Shown: piece by piece, positions 26,581-34,864 of the stretch | Numbering within the stretch: the stretch's first letter is position 1 | Layout of the letters: each line of letters begins with the position of its first letter | Origin: Shinella zoogloeoides | GTDB lineage: Bacteria > Pseudomonadota > Alphaproteobacteria > Rhizobiales > Rhizobiaceae | Length of the DNA: 64,000 nt | Reading direction: 5' to 3' | Assembly (NCBI RefSeq): GCF_030733845.1 | Contig: NZ_CP132313.1 | Coordinates: 434,001 to 498,000, forward strand | The notes under the pieces: model-generated | What the model saw: the letters and a program-made list of their open reading frames with translations, nothing else | Databases searched by the model: none | What the model was told of the DNA's origin: nothing | Program-made: the position numbers and the translations under genes

Positions 26581-27593
26581 AACCCTTTTCCTACACGCGC
26601 GCCGAATCCGTCGGCGATGCGGTTGCCGCGCTGATGGCCAATCCGCAGGCACAATTGCTGGCCGGCGGAACCAATCTCATCGACCTGATCAAATATGACA
26701 TCGCTCAGCCGGAGGCCGTTGTCGATATCAATCGTCTGCCGTTGAAGGAGATCGTCGAACTGCCCGACGGCGGCCTGCGGATCGGCGCACTGGCCAGCAA
26801 TTCGGCTGTCGCCTACGATCCGCGAATCAAACAACACTTTCCGCTTTTGTCGAGCGCCATCCTCGCCGGCGCCTCGCCGCAACTGCGCAATGCAGCGACG
26901 ACCGGCGGCAATCTGCTCCAGCGTACCCGCTGTTATTATTTCTATGACCCGGCATCGCCGTGCAACAAGCGTGAGCCTGGCAGCGGCTGTCAGGCTATCG
27001 GCGGCCTCAACCGCATCCATGCCATCCTCGGTGCGAGCGATGCATGTATCGCCGTGCATCCCTCCGACATGTGCGTGGCGCTGGCTGCGCTGGACGCCAC
27101 GGTGGAGGTCGAGGGGCCGGATGGCACGCGCGAGATCGCCTTCGCCGATTTCCACCGCCTGCCCGGCGACACACCGGAGAGGGACAACACGCTCGGCCGT
27201 GGCGAGATCGTCACTGGCGTCCGGCTCGAAGCCAACCATTTCGCCGGGCATCACACCTATCTGAAGCTGCGCGACCGCCTCTCTTATGCCTTCGCGCTCG
27301 TCTCAGTCGCCGCGGCCGTGCAGGTTGCCGACGGACGTTTCGTCGAACTGCGTGTCGCGCTCGGCGGGGTTGCTCACAAACCATGGCGCGATCCACTGGC
27401 CGAGGCGGAATTTGCCGGCGCGCCAGCCGGAGAAGAGACCTTCGTCCGCCTCGCCGATCGCTTGCTGGCGGGAGCGGAAGGCCGGGGCGATAACGCCTTC
27501 AAGATCTCTCTCGCCCACCGCGCCATCGTGCGCGCGCTGCGGCAGGCCGTTGGCGGCCGTCCGCAGAATCAGACGGTCAAAGCGATCCAGTAG
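26577..27593 (+). CDS. paoB: Aldehyde oxidoreductase, FAD subunit (PaoB/YagS-like)
   Basis: A 338-residue FAD-binding subunit. FAD contacts are in LLAGGTNLIDLIKYD and ATTGGNLLQRTRC. The cysteine-rich loop after that motif (CYYFYDPASPCNKREPGSGC) matches the extra [4Fe-4S] site described for E. coli PaoB, which separates this subfamily from ordinary xanthine dehydrogenases. Coupled to paoA by ATGA; the next gene follows after 9 bases with AGGAGG. Confidence 0.88.
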   Translation: MKPFSYTRAESVGDAVAALMANPQAQLLAGGTNLIDLIKYDIAQPEAVVDINRLPLKEIVELPDGGLRIGALASNSAVAYDPRIKQHFPLLSSAILAGASPQLRNAATTGGNLLQRTRCYYFYDPASPCNKREPGSGCQAIGGLNRIHAILGASDACIAVHPSDMCVALAALDATVEVEGPDGTREIAFADFHRLPGDTPERDNTLGRGEIVTGVRLEANHFAGHHTYLKLRDRLSYAFALVSVAAAVQVADGRFVELRVALGGVAHKPWRDPLAEAEFAGAPAGEETFVRLADRLLAGAEGRGDNAFKISLAHRAIVRALRQAVGGRPQNQTVKAIQ

Positions 27594-27602
27594 GAGGCGA
27601 AC

Positions 27603-29855
27603 ATGCTCAATCAATCCAGAACCGTCGGCCTGCCGGTTTCGCGCATTGACGGCCCGTTGAAGGTGACGGGCCGGGCACGATATGCGGCAGAGCATTTCGG
27701 GCCGGGCATGCTCTACGGGCATGTGGTGCCTGCGACCATCGCCACCGGCCGCATCCGCGCCATCCATACGGCAGCAGCCGAACATTTCCCCGGCGTCGTC
27801 AAGATCTACACACACGAGAACCGACCCAAAGCGGCCTACCGGGACAGCAAGTGGAAGGACGCCGTCGCACTGCCCGGTCATCCGTTCCGCCCGCTCGAAA
27901 ACGATCGCGTGCTCTTCGACGGACAGCCCGTCGCGTTCGTGGTCGCCGAAAGCCCGGAAGCGGCGCGCGACGCCGCCGGTCTGGTGCAGGTCGAGTATGC
28001 GGCCGAGGAGCCGCACACCGATCTTGCGGCCCAGATGCACGAAAGCTACGAGCCGCCGGTGCCGCGCATGAAACAGTTCATGCCGCCACCGCCAAGGGGG
28101 GATGCGGAAGGAGCGTTTACTGCCGCCGCACACAAGGTCTCTGCGGACTATGTTCTTTCCGGCGAGCACCACAACCCGATGGAACTCTTCGCCGCCACCG
28201 TTCTCCTGGAGAAGGACGGCACGCTGACCATCCACGACAAGACGCAGGGCTCGCAGAACAGCCGCGACTATGTCTGCGGTGTCTTCGGCCTCGATCCGGA
28301 GAAGGTGGTCGTGAAGAACACTTTCGTCGGCGGCGCCTTCGGCCAGGCGCTGCGGCCCAAGCATCAACTGTTCTTCGCCGTCATGGCGAGCCTCGATCTC
28401 AACCGGTCGATGAAGGTTGAGATGACGCGACAGGAAATGTTCTACCTGACATGGCGCCCGTCCTGCATTCAGACCGTCTCGCTCGCGGCCGACACCGAAG
28501 GGCATCTGCAGGCGGTCATGCACCATGCCGTTCATGCCACGTCGCGCCATGAGGATTATCAGGAGAACGTGGCGAACTGGTCGGGCCTCGCCTACAAATG
28601 CGACAATGTCAAAATCTCCTACGAGATCGCCAAGCTCGATCTCGCGACGCCGGGCGACATGCGCGCGCCCGGCGCGGCGACCGGTATCACCGCATTGGAA
28701 ACGGCCATGGACGAGCTGGCCTATGCGGTCGGCATTGATCCGTTGGAACTGCGCATCCGCAATTTCATCCATCGCGACCAGAACCAGGACAAGGCGATCA
28801 CCTCCAAGGCGCTGCACGCCTGCTATCGTGAAGGCGCGGCACGGTTCGGTTGGCCGGAGCGCACTGCCGCGCCGCGCTCCATGCGCGAGGGCAACGATCT
28901 CGTCGGTTGGGGCATGGCAGGCGGCATCTGGGAAGCGATGATGTCGAAGGGCGAGGCAAAGGTCCAACTATCGATCGATGGCAGCGTAACCGTCAGCGCC
29001 GCAGCGTCCGATATCGGCACCGGCACCTATACGATCCTCGGCCAGCTCGCGGCGGAAGCCTTCGACTGTCCGGTCGACGCCGTGAGGGTCGAGATCGGCG
29101 CATCCGATCTTCCCAAAACTGGCGTCGAGGGTGGCTCTTGGACGGCTGCGACCACAGGATCGGCCGTGCAGGCCGCCGCGAAGGCGGTTATCAAGACGCT
29201 TCTCACGCACGCTCAGTCGATGGAGAATTCGCCGTTTGAGGACGCGAAGGAGCAGCAGGTCGAAATTGCCGAAGGCCGCCTCGTCCTGGAAAGCAATCAC
29301 CAGATCGGCGTTTCAACGGCTGACATCATGCAGGCGGCGGGGCTCGAAGCGATCGAGGAACATGCCAAGGTCGGCCCGGACATGCTGACCATGAAGCAAT
29401 ATGCCTCCTATACCCATTCGGCGGTCTTCGTCGAAGTGAAGGTGGACGAGGAGCTTGGCATCGTGCGGGTCACCCGCGTCGTCAGCGCTATCGGCGCCGG
29501 GCGCATCCTCAATCCCAAGACCGCCCGCAGCCAGATCCTCGGCGGCATCGTGATGGGGATCGGCATGGCGCTTCACGAGGAGGGCATGATCGACCACCGC
29601 ACCGGCCGGATCATGAACCACAATCTCGCCGAATATCATGTGCCCGCCCATGCGGACATCCACGACATCGAGGTGATTTTCGTGGAGGAGGACGACAACA
29701 TGGCAAGCCCGATCGGCGTCAAGGGCCTGGGCGAGATCGGCATCGTCGGCGTCGCCGCCGCCGTGTCGAATGCAATTTTTCACGCCACAGGGAAACGCAT
29801 CCGTAACCTGCCGATCACTGTAGACAAGATGCTCCAGAGCGAGGCCGTTCAATGA
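27603..29855 (+). CDS. paoC: Aldehyde oxidoreductase, molybdenum-cofactor subunit (PaoC/YagR-like)
   Basis: A 750-residue catalytic subunit carrying the molybdopterin cofactor. It begins with GLPVSRIDGPLKVTGRARYA, the family's N-terminal signature. The middle holds NTFVGGAFGQALRPKHQ, and the end holds the catalytic-Glu motif GVKGLGEIGIVG. Oxidises aldehydes to acids; natural substrates unknown (aromatic aldehydes in E. coli). The electron acceptor may be oxygen, giving H2O2. No cofactor-maturation gene (paoD/mocA) follows; instead a catalase-family gene is coupled by ATGA. Confidence 0.88.
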   Translation: MLNQSRTVGLPVSRIDGPLKVTGRARYAAEHFGPGMLYGHVVPATIATGRIRAIHTAAAEHFPGVVKIYTHENRPKAAYRDSKWKDAVALPGHPFRPLENDRVLFDGQPVAFVVAESPEAARDAAGLVQVEYAAEEPHTDLAAQMHESYEPPVPRMKQFMPPPPRGDAEGAFTAAAHKVSADYVLSGEHHNPMELFAATVLLEKDGTLTIHDKTQGSQNSRDYVCGVFGLDPEKVVVKNTFVGGAFGQALRPKHQLFFAVMASLDLNRSMKVEMTRQEMFYLTWRPSCIQTVSLAADTEGHLQAVMHHAVHATSRHEDYQENVANWSGLAYKCDNVKISYEIAKLDLATPGDMRAPGAATGITALETAMDELAYAVGIDPLELRIRNFIHRDQNQDKAITSKALHACYREGAARFGWPERTAAPRSMREGNDLVGWGMAGGIWEAMMSKGEAKVQLSIDGSVTVSAAASDIGTGTYTILGQLAAEAFDCPVDAVRVEIGASDLPKTGVEGGSWTAATTGSAVQAAAKAVIKTLLTHAQSMENSPFEDAKEQQVEIAEGRLVLESNHQIGVSTADIMQAAGLEAIEEHAKVGPDMLTMKQYASYTHSAVFVEVKVDEELGIVRVTRVVSAIGAGRILNPKTARSQILGGIVMGIGMALHEEGMIDHRTGRIMNHNLAEYHVPAHADIHDIEVIFVEEDDNMASPIGVKGLGEIGIVGVAAAVSNAIFHATGKRIRNLPITVDKMLQSEAVQ

Positions 29856-31003
29856 CCGAGCGCCTCGCCATCACCCCGCTCCGCTACCGCCCTAACCTGG
29901 AGCAGATCGAACCCGATGAGCCGCAGATCGCTCGCGACCTTGCCGAAACAATGCTGTCCATCGCGCAGAAGACCTATGCCGATAACGGCCACGCCATGCG
30001 ATGCGTCCATGCCAAGAGCCACGGCCTCCTTGCGGCGCGCCTGGAAGTGCTTGCCGATCTTCCGCCGGAACTCGCGCAGGGCATCTTCGCCGGTGTGCAG
30101 AGCTATGAAGCCGTCATCCGTCTCTCGACGACCCCTGGCGACCTGCTGCATGACAGCGTCTCGACACCGCGCGGCATGGCCCTGAAAATCCTGGATGTCG
30201 AAGGTGCGCGGCTGCCTGGCGCCGAGGGGTCGGCGAACCAGGACTTCGTGCTGGTGAATGGCAGAGAGTTCAACTCGTCGAGCGGCAAGGCCTTCCTCAG
30301 GAGCCTGAAAATGCTCGCGCTGACGACGGATCGGTTGGAAGGTATGAAGGAGCTGCTCTCCAAGGCGTTGAAGAGCCTGGAGGCCGTCGTCGAGACGGTG
30401 GGCGGCCAGAGCACGATGCTGAAATCCCTCGGCGGCCATCCGCAAACCCATATCCTCGGCGAAAGCTTCTTCTCGCAATTGCCTGTCCGCTACGGCAACT
30501 ACATCGCGAAGGTCGCCATCGTGCCCGCATCTGACAATCTCCGTGCGCTCTCTGATGTGCGGCTGGATACCGACGAGGACCCCGACGTCATCCGCCACGA
30601 AGTCGAGCAGTTCTTCGCCGAGGAGACGGCGGTCTGGCACCTGCAGGTCCAGCTCTGTACCGATCTCGACGACATGCCGGTCGAAGGGGTCGCGCCTTGG
30701 GACGAGAAGATCAGTCCTTTCGTCACGGTCGCCCGGCTCGTCGCGAATCCCCAGAGGGCCTGGAGCGAAGAGCGTTCGGAAACCCTCGACGACGGCGTGC
30801 GGTTCAGTCCTTGGAACGGTCTTGAGGCCCACCAGCCGCTCGGCTCGATCATGCGGCTGCGCAAGCTGGCTTATGAAAAATCAGCGGCCTTTCGGGCTCA
30901 GCGCAATGCCACGCCGGTCACCGAACCGCAGTCTAATCCGTTGACGCGAGGCGTGCCGGGATCAGGAGCCAGCGAAGAGACAACGCGTTTCGGACAACCG
31001 TAG
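29852..31003 (+). CDS. Catalase-family heme protein coupled to paoABC
   Basis: A 383-residue member of the short 'catalase family protein' group (classical catalases are about 480 or more). N-terminal helices precede the heme-fold segment (HGLLAARLEVLADLPPELAQ; STTPGDLLHDSVSTPRGMAL, like the catalase 'distal' strand; DFVLVNGREF). Residue-level heme ligands are not obvious to me, so activity as true catalase is uncertain; peroxidase or lipid hydroperoxide roles are possible. The ATG overlaps paoC's stop, implying fixed stoichiometry. It may remove H2O2 made by the oxidase. Confidence 0.75.
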   Translation: MTERLAITPLRYRPNLEQIEPDEPQIARDLAETMLSIAQKTYADNGHAMRCVHAKSHGLLAARLEVLADLPPELAQGIFAGVQSYEAVIRLSTTPGDLLHDSVSTPRGMALKILDVEGARLPGAEGSANQDFVLVNGREFNSSSGKAFLRSLKMLALTTDRLEGMKELLSKALKSLEAVVETVGGQSTMLKSLGGHPQTHILGESFFSQLPVRYGNYIAKVAIVPASDNLRALSDVRLDTDEDPDVIRHEVEQFFAEETAVWHLQVQLCTDLDDMPVEGVAPWDEKISPFVTVARLVANPQRAWSEERSETLDDGVRFSPWNGLEAHQPLGSIMRLRKLAYEKSAAFRAQRNATPVTEPQSNPLTRGVPGSGASEETTRFGQP

Positions 31004-31298
31004 CGCGCGTCTGCTCAAGTGATATGACATCGGCCACACATTGCAGCCGGAGTGGAAAGTGATAGAGCGGCCAGCGATCATCAAGGCTCTCGGCCTTCAA
31101 CCCGATTTCGACGCCGCGCATGCAATCGAAACGCCATGCCGACGAACCACCATTCCGGGGTGCACATGGTTCGAATTGGCGCAGACAATCCCCTGTAGCC
31201 CTCGAGCAGAAAGAATCGTTTGACTGTCCCATGCCTGCGCCCCACGCGTTTGGCAGCCGGTCCTTGCATGGGGCAACACGCCCGCTACTTTCCCTCGT

Positions 31299-32554
31299 AT
31301 GGATGTTGTGCAAACCAATATCGCTGCGAAGTTGAGAGACACGCAGCCGCTCATCGCAGGGCGGTTGAGCCCCAGCATTGGGGCCGACGTCGAGCGCCTG
31401 CTCGCGGGTCGTACGCGCGACATCCGGCTAAGCCGGGAATTGACCGCGCTGTTTCGGGAGCGGTCCTGGCCGCAAGCCGCCAAAATCATCCGCGCGTGGA
31501 TGGCTTGGGTCATTATTCTCGATGTGCTGACACTGGCGGTCAACGCTGTCCTTCTTCCGGCCGAAACGGTCGTACGAATGCTTGAACCCGCATCGATCCT
31601 TCCGCCCGCGGCTCTTGCCGTTGCGCTCGTTTACGTGCGGCCGCGCGCACTGTGGCTGGAGGGCGCCGCCATGCATGTAGGGCTGTTCCTGATCCTTCTG
31701 TCGGTTGCCCTGGTTGGCGTGAGCGCAGGCGGCGAGTTCTAACAACGGCATCTGACGATCATGCTGTTCGTCGCCGTGACGGCTGTCATCATCTTTCCGA
31801 TCCCCCTTCCATGGGCGATGGCCATTGGGCTTTACGCCCTTTGCCTCTATCTCCTTTTTCAATTGCAAAACCCGGATATCGGAACGGGAAGCGTCTTAGC
31901 GGGAACGCTGTTCTTCGTGAGCGGCGTGGCCGCCACCGTCGTTGCTCGAAGGACCGCGACCCTTCTCGCGCACAAGACCTTTCTCCTGGAGTTGCGCGAT
32001 CGCATGCGCGTCGCGGAGCTTACGGACGCAAACGGGCGGCTCGAACTGCTCGCACGCACCAACCCGCTCACCGGCATCGCCAATCGGCGCTGGATGATCG
32101 AGACGCTAGACCGCCTGTGGAATGCGGGAGATAGCGTGAACCTTGCTTCGATCCTCATGTGCGACGTCGACCACTTCAAACACCTCAACGACTGCCTGGG
32201 CCACGCCGAGGGAGATCGCTGCCTCGTGAAGGTTGCCGGCATCATCCAGAGCTGCATGCGGGATGAACGCGACCAGGTTGCGCGGTACGGTGGCGAGGAG
32301 TTTCTGGTCCTCCTTCCGGGCGCGGATGCATCGCAGGCCAAGCCGTCGCCGAACGCATTCGCAGCCGGGTGGAGGCGGCGTCGCTGCCCAACCCGGCCTG
32401 GCCTGTCTCGTCGTTTGTTACCGTCAGCATCGGCATGGCCACGTTCGACCGAAATGCCGAACGCCTTTCAGCCGAGGAATTGCAGCGCCGGGCTGACGAA
32501 GCCCTGTACCGTGCGAAGAGCGAGGGGCGAAACCGGACAATAGCCTATTCGTGA
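31299..32554 (+). pseudogene. Membrane diguanylate cyclase, broken by a stop and a frameshift
   Basis: The intended product of about 418 residues has a membrane N-terminus (helices at 31480-31850) and a GGDEF domain (NPLTGIANRRWMIETLDRLW; DVDHFKHLNDCLGHAEGD; RYGGEEFLVLLPG). An in-frame TAA at 31740-31742 splits it. Near 32343 the frame slips by one base (GCCAAGCCGTCGCC), and the domain end (SFVTVSIGMATFDRNAERLS, DEALYRAKSEGRNRTI) reads in the next frame to 32554. A shorter product could start at ATG 31761 but would still hit the slip. The TAA argues for real decay. Confidence 0.75.
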
Positions 32555-32597
32555 CCTGCACATCCGGTCGCGTCATTTCCGTGACCAGCGACTCCGG

Positions 32598-32840
32598 CTA
32601 CGCCTCTCCATTCAGGTGTGGTGGATCGGGTTCCGCGACGGAGCGGTAGTTGTCGTGCAGACGCCACCAGATGCAGGGATCGCCTTGCGGGCGCCCGTTC
32701 GGCACGTCCTGCCAGGTTTCCTGCCGACCGAGCGGAGTCATGTCCAGAAAGGACCAGACCGGACCTATATCCTCGATGCCGCGGCCGTTCAGGAAGTAGG
32801 CGCGGAAAACACGGTCACTGCGTCGGATGAAGACGTTGAT
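32598..32840 (-). pseudogene. DUF899-family C-terminal remnant
   Basis: A minus-strand frame ending at TAG 32598-32600 reads INVFIRRSDRVFRAYFLNGR, then DMTPLGRQETWQDVPNGRP and WWRLHDNY. This is the typical ending of the thioredoxin-like DUF899 family. The N-terminal two thirds are absent and a stop lies just upstream, so it is a truncated relic. Confidence 0.6.
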
Positions 32841-32949
32841 GCCAGATTTGCGATTTCACGCGATATCGCTTGCCTCAGCGTATTGAGACATTGACGGACA
32901 GTTTCGCGCTCCTAGTTAGGTGGGTATTGGCAGAGACGTTCAGAGTATC

Positions 32950-33336
32950 ATGGTAAAAAGTAGCCTAGAAAACAAACGTATCCTCATTTTGGAGGACGAC
33001 CCTCTCCTCGCCCTCGACCTGGAAGATTTCTTCACGGAAGTCGGCGCCAAGGTGATCGGCCCCGTCTCAAGCGTCGAGCAAGCCCTTGAGGCGGTTTCTT
33101 CCGGCATCGACGGGGCGGTTCTCGACCTCAATCTAAGAGGCGTTTACTCCTATCCCGTTATCGAAATACTCGCCAAGGCCGGGACACCCCTCGTCGTCTG
33201 TTCTGGATATGCTGAACTGCCTGACACCCGGACAGAACTAACCGACATCGTGCTGCTGCCGAAACCTTGTGACCTCAGGGTTTTGCAGGCCCGGCTCGCG
33301 GAGCAGATTGCCGCAACGCCCCAGACGGCCTTCTAG
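32950..33336 (+). CDS. Stand-alone receiver-domain response regulator
   Basis: A 128-residue single CheY-like receiver. The acidic pocket is ILEDD, the phosphoacceptor is Asp59 (GAVLDLNLRG), and the switch Lys is in LLPKPCD. No output domain. ATG 32950 is preferred; a GTG at 32920 is in frame. It opens the light/two-component block and is convergent with the HWE kinase at 33379. It may be a phosphate sink or partner for that kinase. Confidence 0.85.
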   Translation: MVKSSLENKRILILEDDPLLALDLEDFFTEVGAKVIGPVSSVEQALEAVSSGIDGAVLDLNLRGVYSYPVIEILAKAGTPLVVCSGYAELPDTRTELTDIVLLPKPCDLRVLQARLAEQIAATPQTAF

Positions 33337-33378
33337 ACGCGCTAGATCCGAGCCGGCGAAGTATCGAAACAGGACTCC

Positions 33379-34401
33379 CTAGGCAGATACGGTCCTTACC
33401 GCTTCACTCTCGGGGATAGGCACGTCGATCTCTGCCTTGAAGCCTTCCGGCGGGTAATGGAGGCTCGCCTGCCCTCCCAACTCATATTCGATATTGGCCT
33501 TTATGAGCCGGGTGCCGAACCCTTCGTCACCCGGCACCTTGATGGCCGGCCCGCCATGCTCCGTCCAGCTGAGGCGCACGGATCGCCCTAGATTCGTCTT
33601 GTCGACTGCCCACGCTATGGAGATCCGCCCCTGCTCATTGGCCAGCGCCCCGTATTTCGAGGCATTCGTCACGAGCTCGTTGAAGACCATTCCAATGGAA
33701 AGCGCGGTCTTGGGGTCTAGCCGAACGAGATCGTGCCGTCCGATGTCGAAGCGCGCCAAATCCTTGTTATGTGGCCGAACCGCGCGCTGGAAAACACTCA
33801 GAAGTTCGGTCTCGTCCCAGTTGCCCTCGAACAACAGCTCGTGGGCATCCGCCAGCGCGGAAATGCGGGCAAGGAGTTTCTCCTCGAACTCCGCGACCGA
33901 TCTGCAACTGCGGCCGGTTCGACGAATGAGCGAAAGCACGACCGCGAGATTGTTTTTCACGCGATGGCTGAGTTCGCGGACAAGCAAATCCTTCTGCTGC
34001 TCGATCCGCCGGCGCTCCGCCCGCTCGCGCGCTTCGTTCAGCGCGCGCGTCACGGCAGCGGGCAACCGAGCCAGGCGCGGCTTGAGAACATAGTCCGTCG
34101 CGCCCTTGCGGAACGCTTCAATGGCGGCGTCCTCTCCAAGAACACCGGAGACGAAGATAAAAGGCGCATAGGGAGCCGAGGCGACCGCCAGCTCAAGCGC
34201 GGCCATTCCATCGAAATCCGGGAGCGAGAAATCCGAAAGGATCACGTCGAACGTGTCGTCTGCCAGCGCAGCCTGATAAGCCGCGCGCGTAGCGACGCGC
34301 TTCACGGCGAAGGCTTCGTCCAGGCTTTCGAGCTGCGCCTCAATGAGTTCAGCATCGATAGTGCTGTCTTCCAGCAACAGGATACGCAGCATTCCGGCCA
34401 T
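33379..34401 (-). CDS. Receiver-HWE/HisKA_2 histidine kinase
   Basis: A 340-residue cytoplasmic protein. Residues 5-120 are a receiver (phosphoacceptor Asp57 in VILSDFSLPDFDG). Residues about 140-330 are an HWE/HisKA_2-type kinase: phospho-His146 in RELSHRVKNNLAVVLSLI and ATP-binding NELVTNASKYGAL. These kinases often act in light and general stress pathways in alphaproteobacteria. The ATG at 34401 lies one base from the stop of the upstream response regulator, so bphP, the response regulator and this kinase form one minus-strand operon. The receiver may be fed by the phytochrome branch. Confidence 0.85.
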   Translation of the reverse strand: MAGMLRILLLEDSTIDAELIEAQLESLDEAFAVKRVATRAAYQAALADDTFDVILSDFSLPDFDGMAALELAVASAPYAPFIFVSGVLGEDAAIEAFRKGATDYVLKPRLARLPAAVTRALNEARERAERRRIEQQKDLLVRELSHRVKNNLAVVLSLIRRTGRSCRSVAEFEEKLLARISALADAHELLFEGNWDETELLSVFQRAVRPHNKDLARFDIGRHDLVRLDPKTALSIGMVFNELVTNASKYGALANEQGRISIAWAVDKTNLGRSVRLSWTEHGGPAIKVPGDEGFGTRLIKANIEYELGGQASLHYPPEGFKAEIDVPIPESEAVRTVSA

Positions 34402-34402
34402 A

Positions 34403-34861
34403 TCAGTTGCCACCAACCTGCCGGAGCTTCGGCGGGGCCTCGTTGACAAGCGCCCAGAAAACACCGAGGTCCTGAATCGCTTTGAAGAACTGGTTGAACT
34501 CGACCGGTTTGACCACGAATGCGTTGACCCCGAGCTCGTAGCTTTTCACCAGATCCTGCTCTTCACGGGAAGAGGTGAGCATGACAACCGGAACGTGGCG
34601 CAGGCTCTCGTCACGCTTCACCTTTTCGAGCACCTCCAGTCCGTCGACTTTGGGAAGCTTGAGGTCGAGTAGCACCACGGCGGGATCGCCGGGATCGCGG
34701 CCCGCGTGGGAACCGCTGAGATAGAGGAAATCCAACGCCTCGGCACCATCGCGGGCAACCACGATGTCATTGGCGATCTGACACTTTTCAAGTGCCGTCA
34801 GGGTCAGTTCGAGATCCCGGGGATTGTCTTCAACGAGCAAGATAGGCCTCAGTTCTGGCAC
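34403..34861 (-). CDS. Phytochrome-linked response regulator (Rcp1-like)
   Basis: A 152-residue single-domain receiver of the Rcp1 type that commonly partners bacteriophytochromes. The acidic pair is in LLVEDNPRDLELT, the phosphoacceptor is Asp66 (VVLLDLKLPKVDG), the conserved Thr is in VVMLTSS and Lys in FVVKPVEF. It lies 3 bases downstream of bphP and directly upstream of the HWE kinase. It probably receives phosphate from the phytochrome. Confidence 0.88.
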   Translation of the reverse strand: MPELRPILLVEDNPRDLELTLTALEKCQIANDIVVARDGAEALDFLYLSGSHAGRDPGDPAVVLLDLKLPKVDGLEVLEKVKRDESLRHVPVVMLTSSREEQDLVKSYELGVNAFVVKPVEFNQFFKAIQDLGVFWALVNEAPPKLRQVGGN

Positions 34862-34864
34862 GGA

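Noticed and set aside
27303..28967. A 554-residue minus-strand frame opposite paoB/paoC
   Set aside because: Shadow of two well-defined coding genes; no recognisable domain.
29849..30832. A 327-residue minus-strand frame opposite the catalase-family gene
   Set aside because: Antisense shadow of a coupled operon gene; composition is complementary to it.
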